64,000 nt of DNA from Bacteroidales bacterium (GCA_017521245.1 JAFXDI010000001.1:161178-225177); one strand, 5' to 3'; counted from the first letter of the stretch, positions 9,131-18,872 are shown. Notes: generated from the letters alone by a model not told the origin. Program-made: numbers and translations.

Positions 9131-9461
9131 AAAAGACAAATACTTACCTTAAAAAGTATATTTATATCAAAATATATTATATTTGTGATAGTTAATAAAA
9201 TCAATGTATGATTACCCCATTACTGAACCAGGTAATAATAGGGCATTCAATAAGAGTAACTATATGGTAAATTATAATACAATATTTTATTGTTACAATA
9301 AAGATTAATATCTTTGTGTAGAGTATAAACAAGTGGTTGCAGCACCTTTATTCAAAAAGAATAAAAAATAGTGATAATGTTGCAGAAAATTAATTTTATA
9401 TTCCCTTAATTATATCTTTGCAATATAGAAACAAAATAGAATATTATAAACACATACAATT
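9131..9461. other. Spacer with three promoter-like boxes and one weak small ORF
   Basis: This spacer between the divergent TerB-DnaJ and nfeD genes has three plus-strand TAnnTTTG boxes: TATATTTG 9178-9185, TATCTTTG 9309-9316 and TATCTTTG 9413-9420. The last gives a leader of about 40 nt for the NfeD gene and is the best promoter candidate for it. A 34-codon frame at 9204-9308 (starting MYDYPITEPGNN) lies between the first two boxes but has no clear ribosome site. A small RNA or leader peptide is possible but unsupported. Confidence 0.4.
9413..9420 (+). promoter_or_regulatory. -7 box for the nfeD-SPFH operon
   Basis: TATCTTTG, exact to the Bacteroidetes -7 consensus, about 40 bp upstream of the NfeD start. 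No good TTTG lies at the -33 position. Confidence 0.55.
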
Positions 9462-9908
9462 ATGGAAATTTGGGTAATGTGGCTTATAGCAACAGCCGTA
9501 TTGGTAATAATAGAGTTAATGACAGGAATGGTTGCATCATTCTGCTTGGCAATAGGATGTTTGGCATCAATGATAGTTTCATTATTCTCAATAAGTGTAA
9601 ATATGCAACTATTAGCATTGGCAATAGGAACAATATTGTCGTTTATCTTTCTTGCTCCTGTAATACGCAAGTGGCAACAACAGAAAGGCGAAAAAAATCC
9701 CAAAGCTCAAAATAGTAATATGGATGCCCTTATTGGCCGAATGGTAGTGGTAACACAAACCATTCCAGCCGATGGTGAGTTAGGAAGAATCCGTATTGAT
9801 GGAGATAATTGGCAAGCACGAAGTATAAGTGGAGCAGAGATAGAAGAGGGTAGAAAAGTTCGAGTAGTATCGTACGATAGTATAATAATAGAGGTAGAAG
9901 AAGTTTAG
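9462..9908 (+). CDS. NfeD family membrane protein
   Basis: A 148-residue short-form NfeD. Two or three membrane helices fill the first 70 residues (LIATAVLVIIELMTGMVASF, LAIGCLASMIVSLF, LLALAIGTILSFIFLAPVI). A C-terminal soluble OB-fold-type domain follows (about 88-148: IGRMVVVTQTIPADGELGRIRIDGDNW...V). Short NfeD proteins are encoded beside SPFH/stomatin proteins and are thought to work with them in membrane microdomain organisation or quality control. Here the SPFH gene follows after 34 bp in the same operon. Serine-protease residues of long NfeD (ClpP-like) forms are absent, as expected for the short form. Confidence 0.9.
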   Translation: MEIWVMWLIATAVLVIIELMTGMVASFCLAIGCLASMIVSLFSISVNMQLLALAIGTILSFIFLAPVIRKWQQQKGEKNPKAQNSNMDALIGRMVVVTQTIPADGELGRIRIDGDNWQARSISGAEIEEGRKVRVVSYDSIIIEVEEV

Positions 9909-9942
9909 ATAAAAAAATTTAAACCTATAAAAATAAAAGATT

Positions 9943-10914
9943 ATGCAAGTAGTATTAGGTCTGTTAGTATTAATAGCAATAATAACAGTAATTGCAGGAG
10001 TAAAAATAGTGCCTCAATCAGAGACACGAGTGATTGAACGATTAGGACGCTTTCAAAGCGTGCTATCACCGGGTATCAATATCATCTGGCCGTTTATCGA
10101 CAAACCAAGAGCTATATATATACGTAGTGCAGCAAGAGGGTTTGATGGCAGATATGTGACACGTGTAGCATCAACTACTCGTATCGACCTTCGTGAGCAA
10201 GTTTACGACTTTCCCTCACAGCAAGTAATTACAAAAGATAACGTAACAACAGAGATTAACGCCTTATTGTATTTCCAAATAGTAGATCCTAAAAAGGCGG
10301 TTTATGAGATTGATAACCTACCAGTAGCAATCGAAAAACTAACACAAACCTCGTTGCGTAACGTAATTGGAGAGTTGGAGTTAGACGAAACCCTAACCTC
10401 ACGCGATACTATAAACTCACGTTTGCAAACAATCCTTGATGAAGCAACAAACAAATGGGGCGTAAAGGTAAACCGTGTAGAGTTACAAGATATTACACCT
10501 CCAGAGAGTGTGCGAGAAGCAATGGAAAAGCAGATGCAAGCAGAGCGTAACCGCCGTGCTGAGATTCTAAATGCCGAGGGAGAGAAAAAATCTTTAATCC
10601 TACGTTCAGAGGGAGAGATGCAATCACGCATTAACGAGGCAGAGGCTCTAAAACAATCTGAGATATTAAAAGCAGAAGGAGAGTCACAAGCCAAAATCCT
10701 GCAAGCACAAGCCGAAGCAGAGGCAATCCGTAGAGTAGCCGAAGCAATAAGTGCATCAAAGACCGATCCGGCAACCTATATGTTGGCAATAAAATATATT
10801 GAGACACTAAGTCAAATGACACAAGGAGATGATACTAAGACTGTTTATATGCCATTTGAAGCAACAGGAGTTTTAAGCTCAATAGCCTCAATAAAAGAGA
10901 TGTTTAATAAATAG
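9943..10914 (+). CDS. SPFH/Band 7 protein (paraslipin/QmcA-like)
   Basis: 323 residues. An N-terminal membrane helix (about 3-20) is followed by VPQSETRVIERLGRF, the hallmark of stomatin/paraslipin SPFH domains (to about residue 190). A long Ala/Glu/Lys/Gln helical region (about 185-270, with EALKQSEILKAEGESQAK) should form a coiled coil that drives oligomer assembly. QmcA-type proteins form ring or cage assemblies on the membrane and work with NfeD, encoded just upstream, and sometimes FtsH. Length and motif order are standard. The operon ends at the hairpin 10945-10978. Confidence 0.92.
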   Translation: MQVVLGLLVLIAIITVIAGVKIVPQSETRVIERLGRFQSVLSPGINIIWPFIDKPRAIYIRSAARGFDGRYVTRVASTTRIDLREQVYDFPSQQVITKDNVTTEINALLYFQIVDPKKAVYEIDNLPVAIEKLTQTSLRNVIGELELDETLTSRDTINSRLQTILDEATNKWGVKVNRVELQDITPPESVREAMEKQMQAERNRRAEILNAEGEKKSLILRSEGEMQSRINEAEALKQSEILKAEGESQAKILQAQAEAEAIRRVAEAISASKTDPATYMLAIKYIETLSQMTQGDDTKTVYMPFEATGVLSSIASIKEMFNK

Positions 10915-10944
10915 AAAACGGCATATAACTTTTTGTGAGTAATG

Positions 10945-10978
10945 AGAGGTTGTTTCGTACGAAGCAACCTCTTTTTTT
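10945..10978 (+). terminator. Terminator of the nfeD-SPFH operon
   Basis: A 14-bp stem with essentially no loop (AGAGGTTGTTTCGT / ACGAAGCAACCTCT, one wobble pair), followed by seven Ts. Confidence 0.9.
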
Positions 10979-11103
10979 ACCCTTTTTTATCTCAATTATA
11001 CATGAAATTTTGAAGTTAATATAAAATATTGTTAATTAAAAAGTATAAGTATCTGTAAATCGGTGTGTTTACCCCTCTCATTTTTATTTAACAAGGCGTG
11101 AAT

Positions 11104-11135
11104 ATTGGTTATTCCTTTTTAATTTAGTAATTTTG
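11104..11135 (+). promoter_or_regulatory. Promoter of the 1568-residue modular protein gene
   Basis: ATTG (11104-11107), 20 bp, TAATTTTG (11128-11135). The -7 box is exact and the -33 element is one base off. It gives an A-rich leader of about 50 nt ending in GGAG just before the ATG. Confidence 0.65.
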
Positions 11136-11187
11136 CACTCCTTAAAAAGGATAAAGAAAATTAACAATAATACTAAGAAAATAGGAG

Positions 11188-14100
11188 ATGAAAAAACACA
11201 TATATATCCTATTGATGCTTGTAGTTTATGCTGCTACATCATTAGCTCAAGTTGAGGAGGGAGTGTGGTATAGAATAAAGCATGTTGAGACAGGTTTATA
11301 TTTAAGTGCGGAGAATTATGACCCTCACCCTACTTGGATGGATCCTGCAGGAGGTGTAAAGTGTGTAGAGTATGCTGAGAGCGACAATCAAATATTTGAA
11401 TTTATACCCGAAGGAGAAAACTATAAGGCAAAGACTAAATCTGGCTATTATATCTATTGTCAGGCTTACCAAGTTGACGCTTTGGTAGATGAATACACAG
11501 AGTTGGCTTTTGAAGAGGCTGATGGTGGCTATTTCATTAAGAATATGACTTATGACTACTCTGGATATATAACTTATTTTTACGCCTCTAATATGTCAGA
11601 GTTGTCATGGACAAATCCTCTTTCAGCAGGAGAGGGATATTATCCTTTTTGTAATGCTGAAAAAGGAGGAGAATCACTTCCCCAAGCATTTGTTTTTGAA
11701 AAAGTTGAGATACCCTTAAGAACAATTACTGTTGAGTCAAATAACACCGAATGGGGAACAGTTTCTGGTGGCGGAACAGATAAAGATGGTATTACTATTA
11801 CAGCAACTGCTAATGTAGGATATAAGTTTATAAGTTGGACAGTTAATGGACAGGTTGTGGCAACAACACCAACATTTGTAGATATGACAGATGGGGATAA
11901 GAACTACGTTGCAATCTTTGAACCCCTACTACAATTAGAGGTTGGTAAATGGTATAGGATAAAGGATATTGCTTCACAAACCTATTTGAGTGCCGAAAGT
12001 TATGATGCTCACCCCGAAGGTTCGGCAGGAGGTCTTAAGAGTGTAGAATATACCGATGTTGCTAACCAAATATTTACATTAGAGGCAGAAGGTGATAACT
12101 ACAGACTTAAATGTATATCGGGTTACTTTGTCTATTGTCAAGCATGGAATGTTGATGCTTTAAAAGAGCACTACACACCTCTATCATTTGAAGCAACAGC
12201 CGGAGGTTATTACATCAAAAATATGAGAGATAATACCTACTTTAAGGTGGGTTATATGCAATATGACGATGAGTGGATGTCGCAACCACTTCCTGCAGGA
12301 GACGGATACTATGCCTTTGGCGATGGCAGATATGGCGACCCTCATAACACAATATTTAACTTTGAGAGTGTTGATGTAGCCTCTTTGAGAACAATCACAG
12401 TTGAATCAAACAACCCGGAGTGGGGAACTGTTACAGGTGGAACAATTGCCGACCGTGCAATCATCATTGAGGCAACACCAACATATGGATATAAGTTGGT
12501 GAATTGGAGTGTTGATGGAGAACCCGTAGGAAAAACGCTAACTTATGTCGATTACACATCGGGCGATAAGCACTATGTGGCGAATTTTGATGTCAGACTT
12601 ATATATGATGTACAAGTAGAATCTGCAAACTACGAACATGGATTGGCAGAGGCAACTCAGACGGGTGGCGTAATGGAACAAGAAGAGGTAACATTTACGG
12701 CAAATCCCAGATACGGTTACCGATTTGTAAACTGGACAGCAAACGGAGAGGTTGTCAGCACCAAAAATCCGTACTCTCTAACCATTACAGAGCCTGTTGA
12801 GTTGGTTGCAACCTTCAAAGAGATACCGGATATGGTGCATATTGTAGAGGGAGAATGGTATAGAATACGCGACATTGAAACAGGAACATATATGAGTGCT
12901 GAGAATTATGATGCTCACACCGATGGTCCCGGAGGAGGTGTTAAGTGTGTTGACTATGCTGCCGATGACAATCAAATTTTCAGATTTGAAAAAGACGGAG
13001 AGTATTGGAGAGTAATAAGCCGGTCGGGCTACTCCCTATATTGCCAAAAGTGGAATATTGATGCACAAAAAGAGCAATATACGCCTCTCATGTTTGTTGA
13101 AACCAATGATGATGCTTGTTATATAAAAAACACTGCAAAGGGAACATACTTTAAGGTAGAGTATATTATCAACTACTATTGGGAGCCAATACCACTACCT
13201 GCAGGAGAGGGATACTACCCCTTTGGAGATTCAAATCCTGATATGGGAATGCCAATCTCAAAATTTGCTCTTGAGAGTGCAGATGCAGCACCATGGCGTA
13301 GAATTACAGTATCTGCCAACAACGATGAGTGGGGTAATGTAACAGGTGCTAAAGCTGATGGTACTACCATTGAAGGAGAGGGAAATATTATCATTGAGGG
13401 CGAAGGCGATATTACCTTAGAGGCTACTCCAAGTGAAGATTATAGGTTTGTAAATTGGACTCTTAATGACTCTGTTGTATCAACAAAACCTGTTTATATT
13501 GACCACACAGCGGGCAACAAATACTATGTAGCTAACTTTGAGAAACTCCCCGAAATTGTACCTATTGAGATTGGTAAGAAGTACAGAATTATGGACCTTA
13601 ACACTGGTTTGTATTTAAGTACAGAGAATTATGAGGCTCACCCTGCCGGCGAAGGAGGAGGAGTAAAATGTGTGGAGTATGCCGATAGCGACAAACAAAT
13701 TTTTATCTTTGTGGAAGATGGTGATAACTATAAAATAAAAAGCGAATCGGGTTATTACATCTATTGTCAAAGATCAAATGTCGATGCCTTGTCAAATCAA
13801 TATACACCACTATCACTTATAGAGACATTGGGAGGATATTATATTCGTGATATGATTGACTCAAAATATTTCCGTGTTGAGTATCTTGCAAGTCACACAT
13901 GGGACGAATTTCCACCCCCAGCAGGAGACGGATACTATCCTTTTGGTGATGCTGAAATAGGAGATACACACACAGCAATATGGGTATTGGTTCCTGTTGA
14001 AACTACACCTGAGCGAACAATATCTGCATCTGTAATTGTAGCAGAGGGAGGAAGTGTAACTATCAACGGAGATAATGTCTCATGGATAACTGATGATGAT

Positions 14101-15894
14101 TTTATAACTCTTCAAGCCACAGAAAACGATGGATATAGATTTGTGAGTTGGACACTAAATGATTCAATTGTTTCAACCACTCCAACCTATGTCGATATGA
14201 CAGCAGGAGATAAACACTACATAGCAAATATTCAACCATTCTCTGCAGTTAGAGCCTTAAGAACAACACCTGGAGTGTCGAGAGTAAAGATAAAGACTGA
14301 TGCAGATGCAATTATAAAAGTGTGTGGTGAAGAATATTCAACCATCGAAGCCAATTTCGGAGTAGAAGTAATGGTGCCTGAAACCGTAGCTGACGATATT
14401 ACAATCGAAACCATAGGCGCAAATCTAATAAGTGTAGATTTAGGTGCAAATCTATTGCCTGTTAAGATACCTGAAACTGTAACAGAGATAGCGTTGCGTA
14501 ATGTAGAAGCTGATGATATTGATTTACATGTTGGTGTCAATAAAGTAATAGTTGTATCTAACGCCGATAATCAAGCTGTCAATATAAGTCCCTCATCAGA
14601 CTTTAGCCAAGGCATTCAGTTGGTAGTAGAGAAAGAGATATACACACCAAAAACTGTTGAAATAGATGGAAAACTATCAACACCAACTATCTTCAACTTC
14701 TTGTCAATGCCGTTTAATTTCAATACTTCAGAAATCAAATATTGGGATGGTAATAGCTGGGAGTATATAACTCCCGAGAAACAGATAAGATTTCTTATGT
14801 ATGACTCTCAAATAAGAGCAAACAACGACTATGACAACACTTGGAGAACTTTACAGGAAACTGAAAATATAGATGTTCCTGCAAACGTTGGATTTGTAGT
14901 TGTTGGTAATAATGACTTAGGAGAGATAATAAAACTTCAATTCAAGTCAGCTCTTGATGCATACAATGGATCAGAAACAACAGTAACAGCATATCGCTAT
15001 CGTAGTGAAATAGGTAATACCTATATAAATGATGCCGATTGGAACATTCATGGAGTGCCATATATGACAAATGGTAAGTTTATCGGAAATTATACCCTTT
15101 ATACATACGATAATGTAAAACGAGACTGGAGAGACCATACCCCGGCAGAGGGATTGCCGATAATGTCGCCATATAGTTCGGTAATGTATCAAGCAGAAAT
15201 GGGAGATATTCAATCTAAAGAGATTGCTATAGAACCTATATCTTCAGTAAGCAGAACAAAATCATCAGACGACGTATTTGCAAGAGCATATATAGCAATA
15301 GATGATGCTAACCCTGCTAAGATATTATTAAGTGATGAGAGTACAGAGACGTTTGTTGTAAACGAAGACGCATGGTATATGGCATCGTTGAACTCTTCAA
15401 CACCTGCAGCATACTTCAACATTCAAGGAGCAAATGCAAAAGTATCTGTTCAGCCTGTGGCAAACGAGTTACCAATGACAGTTTACACCGGAGCAGGAAC
15501 AACTCACCGTATTGCATTAACTGCAACTGACGGAAACTACGATGTATATCTAAAAGATGCAGTAACAGATGAGGTAGTTTGCTTGAACGATGAGGATTAC
15601 ACATTTACAGCTAAAGCAAAAACAACAATAGCCAACCGCTTCACAGTATCAATGGTTGAGCCAACAGGAATAACCAATGCACCAAGAGCAGAGGGAACAA
15701 TCAAAGCCGTTGTAACAGCTAACGGAATCAAATTGTTCGGAACAGAAGAGGGCGACGAAGTTACTCTTTACAATGCAAACGGTATGTTGTTAGCCAACAC
15801 AGTTGCAGCGGATGGTGTAACTCGTATTGAAACAACTGTAACAGGAGTGATAATCATCAAAGTTGATGATGAGATAGTGAAGGTGATTAAGTAG
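11188..15894 (+). CDS. Large secreted modular protein: four YRI-type modules with InlB-type B-repeats
   Basis: 1568 residues. The signal peptide is MKKHIYILLMLVVYAATSLA. Four related modules start near residues 24, 250, 552 and 793. Each opens with W/K-YRI-x-D/H-x-x-T-x-x-Y-x-S-x-E-x-Y-x-x-H, then GG-V/L-K-C/S-V-x-Y, a QIF motif, and ends in PAGxGYYxFGD. This resembles RICIN-type beta-trefoil carbohydrate-binding repeats, but the family is not certain. Between modules lie B-repeat domains (IT-V-x-SNN-x-EWG-x-V...F-x-SW-T-V-NG, about 70 residues), doubled after the second module. Residues about 1020-1490 are unrecognised. The tail (LYNANGMLLANT...GVIIIKVDDEIVKVIK) looks like a C-terminal surface-sorting beta domain but lacks YPNP. 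It is probably an adhesin or glycan-binding surface protein. It is a monocistronic gene with its own promoter and terminator. Confidence 0.75.
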   Translation: MKKHIYILLMLVVYAATSLAQVEEGVWYRIKHVETGLYLSAENYDPHPTWMDPAGGVKCVEYAESDNQIFEFIPEGENYKAKTKSGYYIYCQAYQVDALVDEYTELAFEEADGGYFIKNMTYDYSGYITYFYASNMSELSWTNPLSAGEGYYPFCNAEKGGESLPQAFVFEKVEIPLRTITVESNNTEWGTVSGGGTDKDGITITATANVGYKFISWTVNGQVVATTPTFVDMTDGDKNYVAIFEPLLQLEVGKWYRIKDIASQTYLSAESYDAHPEGSAGGLKSVEYTDVANQIFTLEAEGDNYRLKCISGYFVYCQAWNVDALKEHYTPLSFEATAGGYYIKNMRDNTYFKVGYMQYDDEWMSQPLPAGDGYYAFGDGRYGDPHNTIFNFESVDVASLRTITVESNNPEWGTVTGGTIADRAIIIEATPTYGYKLVNWSVDGEPVGKTLTYVDYTSGDKHYVANFDVRLIYDVQVESANYEHGLAEATQTGGVMEQEEVTFTANPRYGYRFVNWTANGEVVSTKNPYSLTITEPVELVATFKEIPDMVHIVEGEWYRIRDIETGTYMSAENYDAHTDGPGGGVKCVDYAADDNQIFRFEKDGEYWRVISRSGYSLYCQKWNIDAQKEQYTPLMFVETNDDACYIKNTAKGTYFKVEYIINYYWEPIPLPAGEGYYPFGDSNPDMGMPISKFALESADAAPWRRITVSANNDEWGNVTGAKADGTTIEGEGNIIIEGEGDITLEATPSEDYRFVNWTLNDSVVSTKPVYIDHTAGNKYYVANFEKLPEIVPIEIGKKYRIMDLNTGLYLSTENYEAHPAGEGGGVKCVEYADSDKQIFIFVEDGDNYKIKSESGYYIYCQRSNVDALSNQYTPLSLIETLGGYYIRDMIDSKYFRVEYLASHTWDEFPPPAGDGYYPFGDAEIGDTHTAIWVLVPVETTPERTISASVIVAEGGSVTINGDNVSWITDDDFITLQATENDGYRFVSWTLNDSIVSTTPTYVDMTAGDKHYIANIQPFSAVRALRTTPGVSRVKIKTDADAIIKVCGEEYSTIEANFGVEVMVPETVADDITIETIGANLISVDLGANLLPVKIPETVTEIALRNVEADDIDLHVGVNKVIVVSNADNQAVNISPSSDFSQGIQLVVEKEIYTPKTVEIDGKLSTPTIFNFLSMPFNFNTSEIKYWDGNSWEYITPEKQIRFLMYDSQIRANNDYDNTWRTLQETENIDVPANVGFVVVGNNDLGEIIKLQFKSALDAYNGSETTVTAYRYRSEIGNTYINDADWNIHGVPYMTNGKFIGNYTLYTYDNVKRDWRDHTPAEGLPIMSPYSSVMYQAEMGDIQSKEIAIEPISSVSRTKSSDDVFARAYIAIDDANPAKILLSDESTETFVVNEDAWYMASLNSSTPAAYFNIQGANAKVSVQPVANELPMTVYTGAGTTHRIALTATDGNYDVYLKDAVTDEVVCLNDEDYTFTAKAKTTIANRFTVSMVEPTGITNAPRAEGTIKAVVTANGIKLFGTEEGDEVTLYNANGMLLANTVAADGVTRIETTVTGVIIIKVDDEIVKVIK

Positions 15895-15901
15895 TCAGTT
15901 T

Positions 15902-15911
15902 TAGTTGTTAG
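15902..15911 (+). repeat. TAGTTGTTAG heptamer repeat after the modular protein gene
   Basis: The motif begins seven bases after the TAG stop codon and is followed by TTTTTAGTTATT, a degraded continuation. It has the same orientation to its gene as the other copies. Confidence 0.7.
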
Positions 15912-15925
15912 TTTTTAGTTATTAT

Positions 15926-15963
15926 AAAAGCCACAAGGTTACCGATAACCTTGTGGCTTTTTA
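15926..15963. terminator. Bidirectional terminator (modular protein gene / trpB)
   Basis: A perfect 15-bp stem (AAAAGCCACAAGGTT and its complement) around ACCGAT, with A and T runs on either side. It serves both converging genes. Confidence 0.9.
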
Positions 15964-16012
15964 TTGCTCCAATTAGACTAATTAGTCATATTGGTCTAAT
16001 TAGCCAAACAAA

Positions 16013-16022
16013 CTAACAACTA
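16013..16022 (-). repeat. TAGTTGTTAG motif containing the trpB stop codon
   Basis: Read on the minus strand, the trpB stop codon TAG (16020-16022) is the first triplet of TAGTTGTTAG. Confidence 0.75.
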
Positions 16023-17384
16023 TATCCTAAACTCTTCAACATCTTTTAGGTTGCGAGTAATCTCCTCTTCAGTAACAGAACCATTGGTAAGGTCTCCCGC
16101 AATATATCTGTCGTAAGCTGCCATATCAATAAGACCATGACCTGATAGGTTAAATAATATAACCTCTTTTCTACCTTCCTCTTTTGCTTTTAGTGCCTTA
16201 CGAATAGCAACTGCAATAGCATGCGATGATTCTGGAGCAGGAATAATGCCCTCGCTCTTAGCAAACAGAGTAGCAGCATCAAAAGCCTCAAGTTGGTTAA
16301 CATCCTCAGCTCTCATGTAACCATCTTTTTGAAGTTGACTAACAATAGAACCTGCACCATGGTAACGCAAACCACCAGCGTGAATATTTGAAGGCATAAA
16401 GTTATGACCAAGAGTGTACATAGGAATAAGGGGAGTATATCCAGCCTCATCGCCAAAGTCGTATTGGAAGCGACCTTTTGAAAGTTTTGGGCAAGATGCA
16501 GGCTCAGCTGCAATAATCTCAACATCTTTGCCCTCGTTAAGTTTGTGGCGAAGGAATGGGAATGCAATACCCGAGAAGTTCGATCCTCCACCAAAACAAG
16601 CAATAACGCTATCAGGATACTCTCCTGCCATCTCCATCTGTTTTTCAGCCTCTAAACCAATAACAGTTTGGTGCAAGCTAACCCAGTTGAATACGCTACC
16701 CAAAACATATTTACAGTTTGGAGTTTGCATAGCAAGTTCCACAGCCTCAGAGATTGCACAACCCAAACTACCTTGGTTGTTAGGAGTATCTGTCAAAATT
16801 TTACGACCCGCTTTAGTCGACATACTTGGCGAAGCGATAACTTGTGCACCAAAAGTTTGCATTATTGAGCGGCGATATGGTTTTTGGTGGTAACTTACTT
16901 TTACCATATAAACGGCAAGTTCCAAACCAAAAATCTTTGAGGCCATCGATAGAGCAGCACCCCATTGACCAGCACCAGTTTCGGTAGTAATGTTAGTACA
17001 ACCATCCTCTTTGCAGTAGTATGCTTGAGCAAGAGCCGAGTTAAGTTTATGAGAACCAACAGGGCTAACACTCTCATTTTTGAAATAAATATGAGCAGGA
17101 GTATCCAAAGCCTTCTCCAAGCCGGTTGCTCTAACAAGAGGAGTTGGACGCCAAATTTTATATAAATCGCGTACAGGTTCCGGAATCTCAATCCAAGCAT
17201 CAGTAGTATTAAGTTCTTGTTTTACTAACTCTTTAGCAAAAAGTTGTTGCATACTCTCCTCTGTAACAGGTTTTCTTGTCTTAGGGTCAACCATTGGCAG
17301 AGGTTTGTTTTTCATATCAGCAACAATGTTATACCATGCAGTTGGTATATCCTGTTCTGTCAATATAAATTTTTTTGTACTCAT
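16020..17384 (-). CDS. trpB: Tryptophan synthase beta chain, TrpB2 type
   Basis: 454 residues, a PLP enzyme that joins indole and serine to make tryptophan (EC 4.2.1.20). The PLP lysine is Lys113 in GSHKLNSA. TETGAGQWG is the active-site loop and GGGSNFSG the phosphate-binding loop. The extended N-terminus (about 75 residues before IWRPTPLVRA) and the length over 440 mark the TrpB2 (TrpB-like) group rather than TrpB1 (about 400), and TrpB2 often works without the alpha subunit. No other trp gene is nearby. It starts at the only suitable ATG (MSTKKFIL). A minus-strand promoter lies at 17467-17497 and the terminator is shared at 15926-15963. A role in indole salvage or serine deamination is possible. 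Confidence 0.93.
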   Translation of the reverse strand: MSTKKFILTEQDIPTAWYNIVADMKNKPLPMVDPKTRKPVTEESMQQLFAKELVKQELNTTDAWIEIPEPVRDLYKIWRPTPLVRATGLEKALDTPAHIYFKNESVSPVGSHKLNSALAQAYYCKEDGCTNITTETGAGQWGAALSMASKIFGLELAVYMVKVSYHQKPYRRSIMQTFGAQVIASPSMSTKAGRKILTDTPNNQGSLGCAISEAVELAMQTPNCKYVLGSVFNWVSLHQTVIGLEAEKQMEMAGEYPDSVIACFGGGSNFSGIAFPFLRHKLNEGKDVEIIAAEPASCPKLSKGRFQYDFGDEAGYTPLIPMYTLGHNFMPSNIHAGGLRYHGAGSIVSQLQKDGYMRAEDVNQLEAFDAATLFAKSEGIIPAPESSHAIAVAIRKALKAKEEGRKEVILFNLSGHGLIDMAAYDRYIAGDLTNGSVTEEEITRNLKDVEEFRI

Positions 17385-17466
17385 TTTCTAAAAAAAAATA
17401 AAAAATTAAATAAACCATTGTATCTTTAAGTTGTCTTACAAATATCTTAAAGTGTGTATGGTTGTG

Positions 17467-17497
17467 CAAAAGTACTACAAAACTATTTTAGGACAAA
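17467..17497 (-). promoter_or_regulatory. Promoter of trpB
   Basis: On the minus strand: TTTG (17497-17494), 19 bp, TACTTTTG (17474-17467). A second -7-like box, TAGTTTTG, lies at 17485-17478. Confidence 0.6.
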
Positions 17498-17528
17498 GAA
17501 TTAAGATAAAAATAATGTTATAAAAATT

Positions 17529-18872
17529 ATGAATAAAGCTTTTTTAGTTACCCTAATCTCCCTCTTTTCGGCATTTTCTCTTATGGCGGAGGAGAGTAAT
17601 GTATGGTCATTGAATAGATGTATCAATTATGCAATCCAGAACAACATTAAACTACAACAAAGTCGTTTGGCTTATGAGCAGAGCGATGTAGATGTAAAGA
17701 TGGCACGAGCCGATATGTTTCCGTCACTCTCCTTTTCAACCAACCACAATTTGGTCAATCGTCCATTTGATGAGAATAGTAGCACAGTAAGCGGAAGTGA
17801 GATTATCTCAAGCGACCGCAAATCAACCTATAACGGAAGTTATGGAATAAATGCAAATTGGACAGTATGGAACGGAAACCGACGTCGCAATCTAATAAAA
17901 CAGAGTAAAAGCGAACGCGAGATAGCAAGTTTGAATGTAGAGGAAGTAGAAAACCAATTAAAAGAGCAGATAACACAACTATATATACAAATATTGTATG
18001 CCAATGAAGCAGTTAAGATAAACGAGAATACACTTGAAGTCAGCAAAGCAACCCTCTCTCGAGGAGAAGAGTTGTATCGTGTAGGATCTCTGTCAAAAGT
18101 AGATTTATCACAACTCGAGACTGAAGTTGCAAACGATGAGTATCAGTTGGTAATGAGTAAGAATGCACTTCGCAACTATATCCTTGATTTAAAACAATTA
18201 CTTGAAATACCGGGAACAACACCAATGGAGTTGCAAATAATAGAGTTAGATGATAGCGACGTATTATCTCCATTACCCAATCATGAGGAGATATATTTAG
18301 CCGCACTTCAATTACGCCCTGAGATAAAAAGTGGACAACTAAATATAGAATCTTCAAAATTAGACGTAGCAATAGCAAAATCAGGCTACTATCCGCAAAT
18401 ATCAATAAATGCCTCAACTGCGAGCAACACAAATAGTGCAAGTGCCGATAATTGGGCAACACAAATGAAACATGGATGGAATAATATGATAGGAGTAAAC
18501 CTATCGTTACCACTATACGACAATCGCCAGACTAAGAGTGCAAAACAAAAAGCCGAACTACAATATAACTCAATACAGATGGAGATGGCAAACATACAAA
18601 AGGAGTTATATCAAACCATTGAAACAATGCGACTCGAAGCCGACAATGCACAACAACAATACATTGTGGCATCATCAAAACTAAAAAGTAGCAAAACAAG
18701 TTACGATATGATAAACGAGCAATTTACGCTCGGAATGAAAAACATAGTAGAACTCCTAACCGAGAAGAACAACTATCTATCAGCACAACAAGAGGTAATA
18801 CAGGCAAAATATATGGCAATATTAGAACGAGTGTTACTAAACTTTTATGCAGGAAATCCAATAGAGTTATAA
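17529..18872 (+). CDS. TolC family outer membrane efflux protein
   Basis: 447 residues. The signal peptide is MNKAFLVTLISLFSAFSLMA. It has the two repeated outer-membrane-efflux halves with long helical stretches (about 110-215 and 310-440) that build the periplasmic tunnel, and the usual opening LNRCINYAIQNNIKLQQSRLAYEQ (here 28-51). No lipobox Cys is present. It is the first gene of a four-gene operon with a MacA-like adaptor (38 bp on), MacB-type ATPase and permease. It should be the exit duct for that pump. The length is normal for the family. Confidence 0.93.
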   Translation: MNKAFLVTLISLFSAFSLMAEESNVWSLNRCINYAIQNNIKLQQSRLAYEQSDVDVKMARADMFPSLSFSTNHNLVNRPFDENSSTVSGSEIISSDRKSTYNGSYGINANWTVWNGNRRRNLIKQSKSEREIASLNVEEVENQLKEQITQLYIQILYANEAVKINENTLEVSKATLSRGEELYRVGSLSKVDLSQLETEVANDEYQLVMSKNALRNYILDLKQLLEIPGTTPMELQIIELDDSDVLSPLPNHEEIYLAALQLRPEIKSGQLNIESSKLDVAIAKSGYYPQISINASTASNTNSASADNWATQMKHGWNNMIGVNLSLPLYDNRQTKSAKQKAELQYNSIQMEMANIQKELYQTIETMRLEADNAQQQYIVASSKLKSSKTSYDMINEQFTLGMKNIVELLTEKNNYLSAQQEVIQAKYMAILERVLLNFYAGNPIEL

